From Shewanella sp. Choline-02u-19 (GTDB lineage Bacteria; Pseudomonadota; Gammaproteobacteria; Enterobacterales; Shewanellaceae): 64,000 nucleotides of DNA. The notes beneath the pieces were generated by a model. It did not search any database. It was not told where the DNA came from and saw only the letters and a list, made by a program, of their open reading frames with translations. Positions within the stretch are counted from its first letter, which is position 1. The number at the start of each line of letters is the position of its first letter. Where the stretch lies: contig NZ_PJBE01000013.1 of assembly GCF_002836205.1 (NCBI RefSeq), forward strand, positions 2,914,001 through 2,978,000, read 5' to 3'. The position numbers were made by a program, and so were the translations under genes. Positions 55,041 to 64,000 of the stretch are shown piece after piece.

Positions 55041-55421
55041 TTAAGCGTTAATGACATAATCAAAATGATAATGGTGCACTCCAGCTTCTATTTTTATCGT
55101 CATAGAGCCTGAAATTCCCGTTAACTCACCCGTTCCAGAATCAGGTACCACTAAAACTGACAAAGTATCAGCCCCTCGATTCATCACCCCAGTATGATGA
55201 AATGAGACCTCTCCCTTGAGACCGTTAATAACACCCGAGAAGGACTCCATGGCCACATAAGCCGCGGAGTTAGCGACAGAGGTACGCTTACTTAGCATTT
55301 GCCCTTGGCTAACACCGCTTATGTCGCCTTCAAATGTTTTAGTAAACGACATTCGTCCAGCATCAATAACGTCATCAGTTGCAGGTGTAAACGCTATTGA
55401 AAATTGTCCACTCACCATCAT
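55041..55421 (-). CDS. DUF3224 family protein
   Basis: 126 residues. Beta-barrel lipocalin-like family recognised by GRMSFTKTFEGDISGVSQGQML and MESFSGVINGLKGEVSFHHTG. Start at the ATG with GGAG six bases upstream. Function unknown; 38 bp upstream of the ABM gene, so likely cotranscribed. Confidence 0.82.
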   Translation of the reverse strand: MMVSGQFSIAFTPATDDVIDAGRMSFTKTFEGDISGVSQGQMLSKRTSVANSAAYVAMESFSGVINGLKGEVSFHHTGVMNRGADTLSVLVVPDSGTGELTGISGSMTIKIEAGVHHYHFDYVINA

Positions 55422-55533
55422 GTATTTCTCCAATCTTTAATTGAACCATTACTGATTAACCCGGTGTATTTACGCGACCGTTTCTATTGCTGCAATAACA
55501 ACAATCCAGAAAATTACGCCATAGTGTTAAGGC

Positions 55534-56001
55534 CTACTCATGATATTTACGTATTACAGCCACTTTGCCATGTTCAATCTCTAACACTTCCATCATGGTT
55601 GATGTATATGTGATCGCTTGATTACTTTGTGGGTGGATCCCTTTCGCACTATGGCTGTAGCGGATCGCTATTGCGCTGTCATTAAAGGTAAATAGGTTAA
55701 GCAGTTCAGCTTTATATTCAGTATGCGCCCCAAGGTAGAATGTCATTCCTTTGCGCATACTTTGCTTACCATCAGCTGAACGAGAGTCGTCTGTTTCATA
55801 AGGAAGATGTTGATGGCCAACGTCATCCGTCAGCAGAGCTAGGTAATTTTCTAACTCTTTTTCTGTGGCATCAGGCGCTTGTGACGCAACCATCACCTCG
55901 AAATAGTTTTGAGCAATCTGCTCCATCTCACTTTGGTTGCTCTGTGCTTGTACTGAACAGACAACCAATAAACTTAATGCGATAACAACCAAACGTTTCA
56001 T
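55534..56001 (-). CDS. Exported SnoaL/NTF2-like protein
   Basis: 155 residues. Signal peptide (LVVIALSLLVVCSVQAQ), then an NTF2-like cone fold (YFEVMVASQ...YLALLTDDVGHQHLPY..., AIAIRYSHSAKG, VLEIEHGKVAVIRKYHE). Enzyme or binding function unclear. Periplasmic by its signal. Confidence 0.72.
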   Translation of the reverse strand: MKRLVVIALSLLVVCSVQAQSNQSEMEQIAQNYFEVMVASQAPDATEKELENYLALLTDDVGHQHLPYETDDSRSADGKQSMRKGMTFYLGAHTEYKAELLNLFTFNDSAIAIRYSHSAKGIHPQSNQAITYTSTMMEVLEIEHGKVAVIRKYHE

Positions 56002-56168
56002 AACAAACTCCCTTTTGATGACGATTGAACCTCATAGCAGACAAATGCTTTAAGCTACAAACAAGCCATATGGCCTGTTGTAGTACCTTCAAAAGGTAGG
56101 TTCACCAGCCTTGGAGGCCTACCATAACACCCCTCTTATTTGTTATTCAATTGTTACATAAACAGTAG

Positions 56169-56873
56169 TTATCGCGATGGATGGCACTTAATAAAGATGA
56201 AGTTGGGTCGATTGCTGAGTTTTTGATAAGTAACGGCGGAAATGCCTTTGACTTTTTCTAACACTTTCCCTTCGCAGATTTGGCTAATGACTAAGCCGTT
56301 GGATGTTATCGCATCACTGATCTCAGTGAGTGAGCGACGGTAAAAGCTCACCGCAACAGGCTTACCTATGGTATTCCACTCTTGCTTAACTAACTCTCGT
56401 TCAAAATAATTACCAGATTGCGAACATTCAAAATCAGCAAAGGGATGATGAGTTGAAAAGACCATATAGCCAGCTGGCTTTAAGACCCGGTGGATCTCTT
56501 TAAAAACAACGGTTAAATCTTCAACATAGTGCAGTACTAGTGGACACACAATAACATCGGCACTGGCAGACTTTTGCTGCGGCAACCCTAATGATAAATC
56601 TTGTACGTAAGCGGTGACTCGTTGTCCTAACTTGGCACGCACTATCTCAACCATAGATTCAGACACATCGACGCAGGTAAGTGACCTAACCCCTTGAGCG
56701 ATAAAATACTGCGCATAAATTCCTGTACCACAACCCAAGTCGACGACATCGAGCCCTGAAAGGTCATCAAGTAACGCTTGTAAGGACGGCCGTTCTAAAC
56801 ACGCATTGTGAATATTGTCTTGTATTGCTGCATCATATTGCTCAGCATATTTTGAATACAATTCTGATTTCAT
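56169..56873 (-). CDS. Class I SAM-dependent methyltransferase
   Basis: 234 residues. Motif I VVDLGCGTGIYAQYF, a conserved D in LTCVDVSESMVEI, and YVEDLTVVFKEIHRVLKPAGYMVFSTHHPF (motifs II/III), the UbiE/Methyltransf_11 type. Substrate unknown. Short RBS (GAGACTCTT). Confidence 0.85.
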   Translation of the reverse strand: MKSELYSKYAEQYDAAIQDNIHNACLERPSLQALLDDLSGLDVVDLGCGTGIYAQYFIAQGVRSLTCVDVSESMVEIVRAKLGQRVTAYVQDLSLGLPQQKSASADVIVCPLVLHYVEDLTVVFKEIHRVLKPAGYMVFSTHHPFADFECSQSGNYFERELVKQEWNTIGKPVAVSFYRRSLTEISDAITSNGLVISQICEGKVLEKVKGISAVTYQKLSNRPNFIFIKCHPSR

Positions 56874-57264
56874 AAGAGTCTCATCAAATGCAGTTAAACG
56901 GGGGCAAGTTTATCATTTACAATGACGATGAGTGGCTAAAGTAGCCGGGGAAATATCTAGATTAAAAGCCTATAGGAAATTTAAAGCTTATATTGGCAGG
57001 TTTTCCAGCACTTTCCATTACAGATTATAGCGCTTGTTGAACGCATTAAAACGAGCATCAACACCGCCACGAAGAACAACCAAAAATGGCTAATGCTCAG
57101 TTGAAGCTGTGCGTGTTAGCGAATACTATCAGGATATGATGCCGCTAAATAAATAAGAGATGAGGACGGTCATTACCCGTTCTAAAGCATAGGGTTAAAC
57201 ATATAGCTTTCAAATGTGGATATCAGAGTGCTATATGACAGAATCATGTACGACAAACACGAGC
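56874..57264. other. Gene-free region
   Basis: About 390 bp. No family-like ORF; I see no terminator or promoter I can defend. Confidence 0.4.
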
Positions 57265-57639
57265 TTAAACAAACATCGCAATCATGCCACCTATCGTCGC
57301 AGCGGCTTTTACATATTGGCCTACAGTGTACGAAGAGTCTTCCTTATCTTCTACTTGATCTGGATGATCTAAGCCTAACGCTCCAAAAGCAAAAGACTTT
57401 AAATCGGTTATCTCATCAGTATCCGCTGTAGCAGCCGTTTGTTGCTCAAGCATTAGCTTGTCTTTCGCCGCCTCTGAAAGCGTCACTGATGTATCAGGTG
57501 CATTCGATTGAGCCGCAGGCTCCACTCGCGGTTGCTTGGTCGTTTCGGTCATATTTGCGGCCGACAATCGGCTGTTAACGCTCGCGAGAGCATCTAAGTT
57601 ATTAGCCAAATTACTGCTTACACCGCTGACGTATGTCAT
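57265..57639 (-). CDS. Hypothetical protein with C-terminal hydrophobic segment
   Basis: 124 residues. Ser/Thr/Ala-rich N-terminus (YVSGVSSNLANNLDALASVNS), a VTLSEAAKDKLMLEQQ segment resembling anchor motifs seen in small Shewanella proteins, and a C-terminal hydrophobic stretch (VKAAATIGGMIAMFV). RBS AAAGGACTATTTG. Function unknown. Confidence 0.6.
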   Translation of the reverse strand: MTYVSGVSSNLANNLDALASVNSRLSAANMTETTKQPRVEPAAQSNAPDTSVTLSEAAKDKLMLEQQTAATADTDEITDLKSFAFGALGLDHPDQVEDKEDSSYTVGQYVKAAATIGGMIAMFV

Positions 57640-57762
57640 CAAATAGTCCTTTAAACAACTGCAGGTTATATTGGTGTGTATAGTAGCAGCAAAACGATCA
57701 AACCCTCGTTAATGAAAAGTAAAACATGATACAAAACGTATCCTTGTTACAGACTGATTTAA

Positions 57763-58452
57763 CTAAAAAAAGCGTACAGTATGACGTGAAGACAGATAGT
57801 GGTGTTCAGTGTCACCATAGGCACTAATATCCAGCTGAGTCAGGCGCGTAATCAAGTGTAATAGTTGATCACCTTTTGGGTTGGCAATACTGTCGTTAGT
57901 CAAAATCATAAACTGACTGCTTGCGCTAAAGTGAGCTCCAAACTGGCTCACGCTGACGCGGTGATTAACCAGATACTGCTTATCAATCCAACGCCCGCCT
58001 AAATAAATTGCATCACTGGCCGCAGAAGCCACCATAACCACCCCAATATAACTCGGCTCGTTAGCGATAGCTTGATTGATTTGAGCAAATGGCTCTTGGC
58101 CCTCGTCAAGGATCAATAAGTGCACCTCTCCCCTAACGTTCTGCAATAACCCCTCTAGATCTTGCACTGTGTTGTCAACAATGACTAACACGGCTGAGTG
58201 CTCAACATTGAGCAAGGATGTTGTTGGGCGCTCATTCGCTGTAGCTTCATTAACAAAAAGGAGGCAACACAGCAAAATCAGCCACGTTAATGGGAACTGT
58301 CTAGGAAACTTAATCTCTGCAGATGCTGCTTTTATATCGAGTGCTGGATTGAGTTCAGAATCCAGTGTCGAGTCTGACGTATCAAATAAACTGAGATGGG
58401 TCAGGCTGTCATTGAAAGTGGAGTATGTTGAAATGTGCTTTAGGCTATCCAT
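57763..58452 (-). CDS. Standalone DUF4347 protein
   Basis: 229 residues. An N-terminal region (1-50) precedes a hydrophobic segment (FPLTWLILLCCLLFVNEATA, ~52-72), then DUF4347 (about 85-200; SAVLVIVDNTVQDLEGLLQ...GEVHLLILDEGQEPFAQINQAI). DUF4347 usually heads giant repeat adhesins; here no repeats follow and the gene stops. Strong RBS AGGAGGCCTGAC. Confidence 0.72.
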   Translation of the reverse strand: MDSLKHISTYSTFNDSLTHLSLFDTSDSTLDSELNPALDIKAASAEIKFPRQFPLTWLILLCCLLFVNEATANERPTTSLLNVEHSAVLVIVDNTVQDLEGLLQNVRGEVHLLILDEGQEPFAQINQAIANEPSYIGVVMVASAASDAIYLGGRWIDKQYLVNHRVSVSQFGAHFSASSQFMILTNDSIANPKGDQLLHLITRLTQLDISAYGDTEHHYLSSRHTVRFF

Positions 58453-58615
58453 GTCAGGCCTCCTACATAGGCTTAGATTTCCTCGGTGTATGTAGGTAAT
58501 GCATAGAACAAACCAGTTTTATAATTAGTTAAATTTCAGTTAGATAACTCAAGACCATCCAATGAATAGCAATACGTATCGCGATTATTTCTATTTTGCT
58601 GCGCAATTTGCGATC

Positions 58616-58647
58616 AAAAAAAGACCAGACTAAGTCTGGTCTTTTTT
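58616..58647 (-). terminator. Terminator after glnE
   Basis: AAAGACCAGAC-TAA-GTCTGGTCTTT with flanking A and T runs; serves glnE on the minus strand. Confidence 0.9.
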
Positions 58648-58684
58648 GTTTAATTAGCGCTATTAATACAGTGGTTTGATGTTA

Positions 58685-61534
58685 TTAATTAAGAATTCTT
58701 TGGTAAATTTCTAGCACTTTTTCAGCATGCTGTTTCACTTCGCTAAAGGGTAAAGTCGTTGCTACCTGTTGCAAAGTTAATCGATGGCTTTCGTCACGAA
58801 GATGACAATAAGCCTGAGTTAACGATTGAGCGCTAGCGATAGGGATAAGTTCAAGCTCTGCAAGTTGTTCAAAAATACGCACATTGTCGGACCAAAAAGA
58901 CAGCGACGGATACTCACTGGCATTAGCAAGCACAAGATATTGCGCAATAAACTCGATATCGGCGATACCACCGGGACTCTGTTTAAGATCAAACATGCCT
59001 TTACCCACTTTAAGCAGATGGTCACGCATTTTAAGTCGCATATCCCGCACATTTTTTGCCAGTACAGCATTATCACGATTCGACTCTAACACCTCAGATC
59101 TTAACTCATTAAAACGACTCGATAAGCTATTATCTCCAAACATAAAGCGGGCTCTTACCAGTGCTTGATGCTCCCAGGTCCACGCTTCTTTTCGTTGATA
59201 ATCGCCAAAGTGCTCTATCTCGCTAACCAGTAAACCCGAAGCTCCAGAGGGACGTAGGCGCATATCGACTTCATACAACTCGCCCGATGTCGTGCGCGTC
59301 GAAAACAGGTGCAATATCCGCTGTGCCAGCTTTAAATAGAAGTGACCCACATCAATCGCTCTACCACCATTGGTTTGCCCACCCTGCTTAGCATTATGTA
59401 AGAACACTAAATCGAGATCAGAACCATAGCCAAGTTCTAAGCCACCAGCCTTACCGTAGCCTATCACCGCAAAGCCCATCTCATTAGTCTTGAGGCCTTC
59501 GGGCACCCCATGACGAGTGCTCACCTGCAACCAAGCTTGCTGCACCACTTGTTCAATTATCGCCTCTGCTAGAAAAGTAAGATGGTCGCTCACTTGCATC
59601 ACGGGTAAGACTCCCGTGACATCAGCCGCCGCAATTTTTAACTGTTGTGATAACTTAAATTGTCGCAACGCTTCCATCTGCTGCTCCATATCATCTTCAG
59701 GAACACGGAGCAGGTATTGCCTTAGCTCACTACTATAATCATCAAGCGAAGTGGTATCGTAGAGCTGCGCAGGATCAATAAGCTCATCAAGCAACATGGG
59801 AAATTTTGCTAACTGCTCTGCAATCCATGGGCTGGCACAGCAAAGACTGACGAGTTGTTGCCGCGCTCCTGGGTTTTCACAGAGTAACTCAAGGTATGTT
59901 GTGCGAGTTAAAATCTGATCTAGCACTTTAGAGACGGGTTCAAATGCTTTAGTGGGTTGCGAATGTAACGACAAGTCACACAATAATCTTGGCATCAGTT
60001 TGTCGAGTGTTTCTCTGCCGCGTGGCCCTATGGTCCTACGCACTACCGTGTCGTGCCAACGCTTTAACATGGGCCACAATTGCAACTCAACCTCTTGTTC
60101 ATCTAAAATCGCGAATGCGGTTTCTTCCTCCTGCGCATCCCATAATTGCTGCGACCAAGTTTCACTTTTGTCATCTTGATTATCACCACCAACAGTCTCT
60201 TTGAAATGACGATGAATACAGGCCATTGCACCTTCAATTTGTTGCCTTAGATCCATCTCATTATCGGCATTTAAGGCCCAACATAAACGGTCCCAATCCA
60301 ATTCTTTAACTGGCAGGGTTTGAGTTTGCTCATCATTAATGGCTTGCAGTAAATTTTCGACTCGGCGCAACATTAGATAGCTTTGCTTAAGTTCATCAAG
60401 CGCGAGATACTCAATTTGCCCAAGCTGATATAGCGTCTCAATAGCGGCGAATAAGCTTTGCTGCCTTAATGAAGGCTCTCGCCCCCCGCGAATAAGCTGA
60501 AAACTTTGTACCACAAACTCCACTTCGCGAATGCCACCAGCACCCAGTTTTATATTGTCAGTTAGCTTTCTACGTCGCACCTCTTGAGTGATAAGGCCTT
60601 TCATTTTTCGCAGTGATTCAATGGCAGAAAAATCAAGATAACGGCGATATACAAACGGTCTCAATAAATCATGCAGTTCATCGGAGTCGGCAGTCCAGGG
60701 GCCTAACGCACGCGCTTTTACCATCGCGTAACGCTCCCAATCCCGACCTTGCTCTTGGTAATAGTCTTCAAGGCCACTGAAACTAACCACTAAAGGTCCG
60801 CTTTCGCCATAGGGACGCAAACGCATATCGACCCGATAAACAAAGCCGTCAACCGTCACTTGATGCAACAGATTAACTAAACGTTGTCCCATACGGATAA
60901 AAAACTGTTGATTGTCAATTGAGCGTCGTCCGCCAATCGTTTCACCGTGTTCAGGAAAGGTGAATACCAGATCAATATCTGACGAAAAGTTTAGCTCACG
61001 GCCACCGAGTTTCCCCATGCCAAGGATCAATAGCTTTTGCGCCACCCCTTCGGGGCTTGTCGGTGTACCCAGCGTTGCGCACATATCGTGATATAGCCAA
61101 TCACGCCCCGCAATAACCAATGCCTCAGCTAATACTGATAGATCTAATAAAGATTCTTCCAGCGAGGTGTATCCCATAAAATCTCGCCAGGCGATACCTA
61201 CCATTTGGCGGTTACGATATTGACGCAAGATTTGCTTAATCTGCTCTTCGTCATTCACCGCACTTAACAATTCATGCAGATCGCTGGCGAAAAACTTTCG
61301 GTCAGTGCCATTAAGCTGAGATTCAAATAGCGCTGTTATCCATTGCGGGTATCGACATAGTTGCGCGGCAACAAAGTCACTTAACGCCATGATGGTCTTA
61401 AGCTCTTGTTGCTGCTCATTCGACAAGGAGGCTAGCGCCTCAGGAGAGGTATCGACGAATCTTTGCCAGTAGTTTTCAACGTTAGCAGCCATTTGAGTGG
61501 AAACTTCTTTTTTACCCCGTAAAGCCGCGCGCAT
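58685..61534 (-). CDS. glnE: Glutamine synthetase adenylyltransferase/deadenylase
   Basis: 949 residues, two nucleotidyltransferase domains: N-terminal deadenylase (GMGKLGGRELNFSSDIDLVF) and C-terminal adenylylase (GYGKAGGLELGYGSDLDLVFLH), each with the G-S-D-x-D motif. Between them lies the glutamine-regulation linker. Modifies GlnA in response to PII. ATG at 61534 has AGGG upstream; a TTG five codons earlier is less likely. Confidence 0.96.
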   Translation of the reverse strand: MRAALRGKKEVSTQMAANVENYWQRFVDTSPEALASLSNEQQQELKTIMALSDFVAAQLCRYPQWITALFESQLNGTDRKFFASDLHELLSAVNDEEQIKQILRQYRNRQMVGIAWRDFMGYTSLEESLLDLSVLAEALVIAGRDWLYHDMCATLGTPTSPEGVAQKLLILGMGKLGGRELNFSSDIDLVFTFPEHGETIGGRRSIDNQQFFIRMGQRLVNLLHQVTVDGFVYRVDMRLRPYGESGPLVVSFSGLEDYYQEQGRDWERYAMVKARALGPWTADSDELHDLLRPFVYRRYLDFSAIESLRKMKGLITQEVRRRKLTDNIKLGAGGIREVEFVVQSFQLIRGGREPSLRQQSLFAAIETLYQLGQIEYLALDELKQSYLMLRRVENLLQAINDEQTQTLPVKELDWDRLCWALNADNEMDLRQQIEGAMACIHRHFKETVGGDNQDDKSETWSQQLWDAQEEETAFAILDEQEVELQLWPMLKRWHDTVVRRTIGPRGRETLDKLMPRLLCDLSLHSQPTKAFEPVSKVLDQILTRTTYLELLCENPGARQQLVSLCCASPWIAEQLAKFPMLLDELIDPAQLYDTTSLDDYSSELRQYLLRVPEDDMEQQMEALRQFKLSQQLKIAAADVTGVLPVMQVSDHLTFLAEAIIEQVVQQAWLQVSTRHGVPEGLKTNEMGFAVIGYGKAGGLELGYGSDLDLVFLHNAKQGGQTNGGRAIDVGHFYLKLAQRILHLFSTRTTSGELYEVDMRLRPSGASGLLVSEIEHFGDYQRKEAWTWEHQALVRARFMFGDNSLSSRFNELRSEVLESNRDNAVLAKNVRDMRLKMRDHLLKVGKGMFDLKQSPGGIADIEFIAQYLVLANASEYPSLSFWSDNVRIFEQLAELELIPIASAQSLTQAYCHLRDESHRLTLQQVATTLPFSEVKQHAEKVLEIYQRILN

Positions 61535-61864
61535 AATAATCCCTAACAATTCTTACTATCGACATATTATGTCCACAGTGCTATAAAAATGTGATTGAGT
61601 TTTTTAAATGATGTTGGCTAGATGAGCAATTAAGTGCTTATAGCCCTTTGAAACATCAATCATTGTATTTTTGTGCTTTAATACAGAATACTATACCCAA
61701 AGCTGTAGTAATTGCAGTACAGCAAGGCTGTTTCTCTAGCAAATTCAATATTTCAGCACATGAAAGATTAATTTTATGTACTTAAATATCAAGTTAAAAA
61801 GAGAATATAATCCCGAGTCGCTGCTAATCACTAGCGCTTACCTTAACTGATTTTTGGAGAAAGC
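61535..61864. other. Gene-free region between glnE and lipoprotein gene
   Basis: 330 bp between divergent genes. Contains GCTGTA (61702-61707) / TACAGC (61718-61723) inverted repeat and AT-rich tracts. No gene. Confidence 0.4.
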
Positions 61865-62824
61865 ATGGCAGGAATGCTAATTCGTGTTCTCACCGTTATA
61901 TTGGCGTTATCACTCGCAGGATGCGGTGATGATAGACCAGAGCAAATAGCAAAGTACCAGCAGCTCAGTCAGCAACGCTTGGATACGCTTAGCACCATGC
62001 TCAATGACGGCCAAGTGCGTAATGCCAATTTATTGCAGCAATATACGCGTATTTTATCTCAGCAAAAACCTGATCTGGTGCCACTGCTTAATCAGCTCGC
62101 TACTGATGCGACAGCTCGAGGCCCGATGTTTACTTCGCTAACCCGCAGGTTAACTGAAGCTCAGAATGCAGCGAATTTTGTTGATCTCGATCAGCAACTC
62201 GCCGAAGTTGAAAACCTATATCAGGCAATGGACCCAAGTCTTTATAACGACATGCTGTCAGATCAACTCAATGTGGTTGCAGATATGTCTGATGGCGCGC
62301 TTGCCCGAGTCAATTCCATCAGTCGCGAAGCTGCTACTTTGGCGAATGGCTCTGAAGACTTTGGCGCTGGCAGCCAGTTAGTGGGCAACCCGTCTTACGG
62401 CAACTGGCAATCAGGCTCGAGTGGGATGTCAATTTGGGCTTGGTACGGCATGTACTCAATGTTCTCGAATCTAACCCGAGGTCCTATCGGATACGATCGC
62501 TGGTCAAGCCGTCGTAACTATAGCTATTACAATGATGTTGGCCGTTATCGTTATACCTCGCCTAAACAAGCCAGATCGCAAACTCAAACCTTTGAGCGCA
62601 CCAAAAAGCAATTTAGTTCTCAAGGTAAGAAGTTTGATAGTCCATACGCCAAATCGCGTACGGGCTCTACCAGCTTGTCGAGACAAAGTACCAGCACGCC
62701 TAAAGCTAGTTCAACAGGACGCACTGCGAGTAGCAAGAGCAAGTTCCGCTCAAATTACTCTAAAGACAGTAGCTTTCGTAATTCAAGCAGTCGTACTACT
62801 CGCGGTGTTCGCCGAGGCAAATAA
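61865..62824 (+). CDS. Lipoprotein with basic Ser/Arg-rich tail
   Basis: 319 residues. Lipobox LAGC. Helical region (about 30-165) with KYQQLSQQRLDTLSTML and LDQQLAEVENLYQAM, a Gly/Trp/Tyr patch (SIWAWYGMYSMFSN), then a low-complexity tail rich in Ser, Arg, Lys, Thr (residues ~225-319). RBS GGAG-AAAGC. No family recognised. Followed 13 bp later by a DUF350 gene. Confidence 0.72.
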   Translation: MAGMLIRVLTVILALSLAGCGDDRPEQIAKYQQLSQQRLDTLSTMLNDGQVRNANLLQQYTRILSQQKPDLVPLLNQLATDATARGPMFTSLTRRLTEAQNAANFVDLDQQLAEVENLYQAMDPSLYNDMLSDQLNVVADMSDGALARVNSISREAATLANGSEDFGAGSQLVGNPSYGNWQSGSSGMSIWAWYGMYSMFSNLTRGPIGYDRWSSRRNYSYYNDVGRYRYTSPKQARSQTQTFERTKKQFSSQGKKFDSPYAKSRTGSTSLSRQSTSTPKASSTGRTASSKSKFRSNYSKDSSFRNSSSRTTRGVRRGK

Positions 62825-62837
62825 TTAAGGGACTTTC

Positions 62838-63737
62838 ATGACATTTTTTCAACACTACGGCATCACGCCAGAACTACTGATTATTTTGGCAATTGATCTA
62901 ACCATTGCTGTGTTACTGCTGACATTAATGCGTTACCTGCAAGGCTGGACTATCAAGGTAAATAGTCGTAAAGAGCTTGCTGAAAACGACAACTTTGCTT
63001 TTGGTATCAGCACTGCTGGCGCGGTTGCGGCATTAGGTATTGTGCTGACTGGCGCTATCACCGGAGAGGCAGCTGAATCCTACCTAGTCGAAGCTATTGG
63101 CATGTCCGCTTACGGATTATTTGGGCTGATACTGATTAAACTAGGTCGATTTTTACATGACAAAGTGGCACTAAATGAGATTGATAAAAATGCCCTGATC
63201 ATTAAAGGTAATGTCTCAGTCGCCATTGTTGATGCCACTGCAGCCATTGCAACCGCCATCATCATCCGCTCAGTGCTGATGTGGGCGGAAGACCTTACGG
63301 TTTATACCTTTATCGCTATATTTAGTGCTTTTGCTATCTCGCAGCTCATGCTAGTCGTACTGACGCGTGTGCGTGCCAAGCGCTATGCCGACCGTAATCA
63401 AAATGCTTCTATGCAAGCAGCACTGGCTCAAGGTCATATCGCTTTGGCTATTAGGCATAGTGGCTACATGCTAGCGATGGCATTTAGTTTTAATGCGGCA
63501 AGTCACTTTATTATTTTCAATCCAGAAGCTTATGTTGCCAATCTATTCGGTTGGTTAATGTTCTCTGTCATTATGCTGGTGTCCTTATCTATTTTGATAA
63601 AGATTGTCAAAAAGTTAGTCCTCGCCAACATTGATCTGTTTGATGAAGTAGAGAAGCAAAATAACATTGGTGTTGCTGCTGTTGAAATGGCAATCAGTGT
63701 TTCAATCGCGCTTATTCTCGCGGCGTTAATGGCCTAA
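62838..63737 (+). CDS. DUF350 membrane protein, duplicated
   Basis: 299 residues, about eight helices in two DUF350 repeats (about 15-140: ELAENDNFAFGISTAGAVAALGIVLTGAI; 190-299: HIALAIRHSGYMLAMAFSFNAA...). Related to YjfL. RBS AAGGGACTTTC. The neighbours suggest a lipoprotein-DUF350-aminopropyltransferase module; the function is unknown. Confidence 0.85.
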   Translation: MTFFQHYGITPELLIILAIDLTIAVLLLTLMRYLQGWTIKVNSRKELAENDNFAFGISTAGAVAALGIVLTGAITGEAAESYLVEAIGMSAYGLFGLILIKLGRFLHDKVALNEIDKNALIIKGNVSVAIVDATAAIATAIIIRSVLMWAEDLTVYTFIAIFSAFAISQLMLVVLTRVRAKRYADRNQNASMQAALAQGHIALAIRHSGYMLAMAFSFNAASHFIIFNPEAYVANLFGWLMFSVIMLVSLSILIKIVKKLVLANIDLFDEVEKQNNIGVAAVEMAISVSIALILAALMA

Positions 63738-63750
63738 TGTAAGCCTAAAG

Positions 63751-63780
63751 ATGGGAGCGGTTATCATCGCTCCCTTTTTC
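63751..63780 (+). terminator. Terminator or attenuator after the DUF350 gene
   Basis: GGGAGCG / CGCTCCC stem with 8-base loop, followed by five T. It lies upstream of the next gene on the same strand. Confidence 0.85.
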
Positions 63781-63808
63781 ATACCATAGATAAACCAATA
63801 GACTCACC

Positions 63809-64000
63809 ATGCCAAACACCTCTCACAGCGACACCTTAAATCCGAATACAATAAAGCCGGCAAAACTAGGCTGGTTTGATGATCTATTACTGCTAGGCAT
63901 TATGGCCGTTTTGGCTGGCTGCGGCTTAATCTATGAGTATCTACTCTCACACTATGCTGGCCGCATACTCGGCGCGCTTGAAGCCGCTATTTACACCATG
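63809..64000 (+). CDS. Membrane protein with spermidine-synthase-like N-terminus (partial)
   Basis: 64 residues visible before the window ends. After a Ser/Thr/Asn-rich start there is a membrane helix (LLLLGIMAVLAGCGLIYEYLLSHYAGRILGALEAAIYTM), similar to the N-terminal membrane part of integral-membrane aminopropyltransferases (COG4262 type). The enzyme domain lies outside, so this is provisional. It is separated from DUF350 by a terminator. Confidence 0.6.
   Translation, partial: MPNTSHSDTLNPNTIKPAKLGWFDDLLLLGIMAVLAGCGLIYEYLLSHYAGRILGALEAAIYTM

Noticed and set aside
1..64000. CRISPR arrays, tRNA or rRNA genes
   Set aside because: No regularly spaced repeats and no cloverleaf or rRNA-like sequence seen on reading; a tRNAscan/barrnap run would be decisive.

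Overview
The window reads as a chromosome segment of a marine gammaproteobacterium, most likely Shewanella. This rests on the gene set: the MipA/DUF3019/two-component cluster, three-gene pntAA-pntAB-pntB, cysJIH, quinol-type NO reductase with NorR, hldE next to an LpxL-type acyltransferase, and AT-leaning sequence. The genus is an inference; no rRNA or tRNA gene is visible to anchor it.

Layout. 0-9.8 kb: an SDR oxidoreductase, a small membrane protein, a UspE-like stress protein, a DUF1971 cupin, a MipA/OmpV-DUF3019-response regulator-sensor kinase operon, a DUF1289 protein, a DUF4136 lipoprotein, FkpA and SlyX. 10-24 kb: a COG3014 lipoprotein with LpoB, an M1 aminopeptidase lipoprotein, a phosphoribosyltransferase, a PhoD phosphatase, an endo/exonuclease-phosphatase protein, YedI, RpiA, a peroxiredoxin, DUF3010 and a large unknown protein, followed by a ~950 bp gene-free stretch. 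24.7-32.2 kb: assimilatory sulfite reduction (cysJ, cysI, cysH) divergent from proton-translocating transhydrogenase (pntAA, pntAB, pntB). This puts an NADPH-consuming and an NADPH-generating system back to back. 32.3-36.3 kb: a MipA-type protein with a PagL-like C-terminus, a zinc-ribbon rhomboid protease with a small partner gene, and a TetR regulator.

36.4-42.45 kb is the accessory region. A repeat-rich stretch is followed by an integron cassette array without an integrase gene in the window (CALIN-like). I can place four small cassette ORFs of unknown function, a truncated nitronate monooxygenase ORF, three convincing attC sites, one attC collapsed to 19 bp, and two weaker or partial ones. 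An IS91-type (HUH) transposase translationally coupled to a tyrosine recombinase sits inside the array. Its putative oriIS end abuts a GAAC/CAAG tetranucleotide supplied by an attC core. A related repeat occurs on both sides of the array.

42.5-64 kb is mostly core genome: an HELGH putative peptidase, hldE, lpxL, norB-norR with NorR boxes and a sigma-54 promoter, an M16 peptidase pair (one with the zinc motif, one without), zapE, several small enzyme-like genes, a methyltransferase, a standalone DUF4347 protein and glnE. At the right edge is a lipoprotein-DUF350-aminopropyltransferase-like cluster cut by the window end. The most unusual items are the IS91/recombinase insertion at an attC core, the collapsed attC and the MipA-PagL-like fusion.
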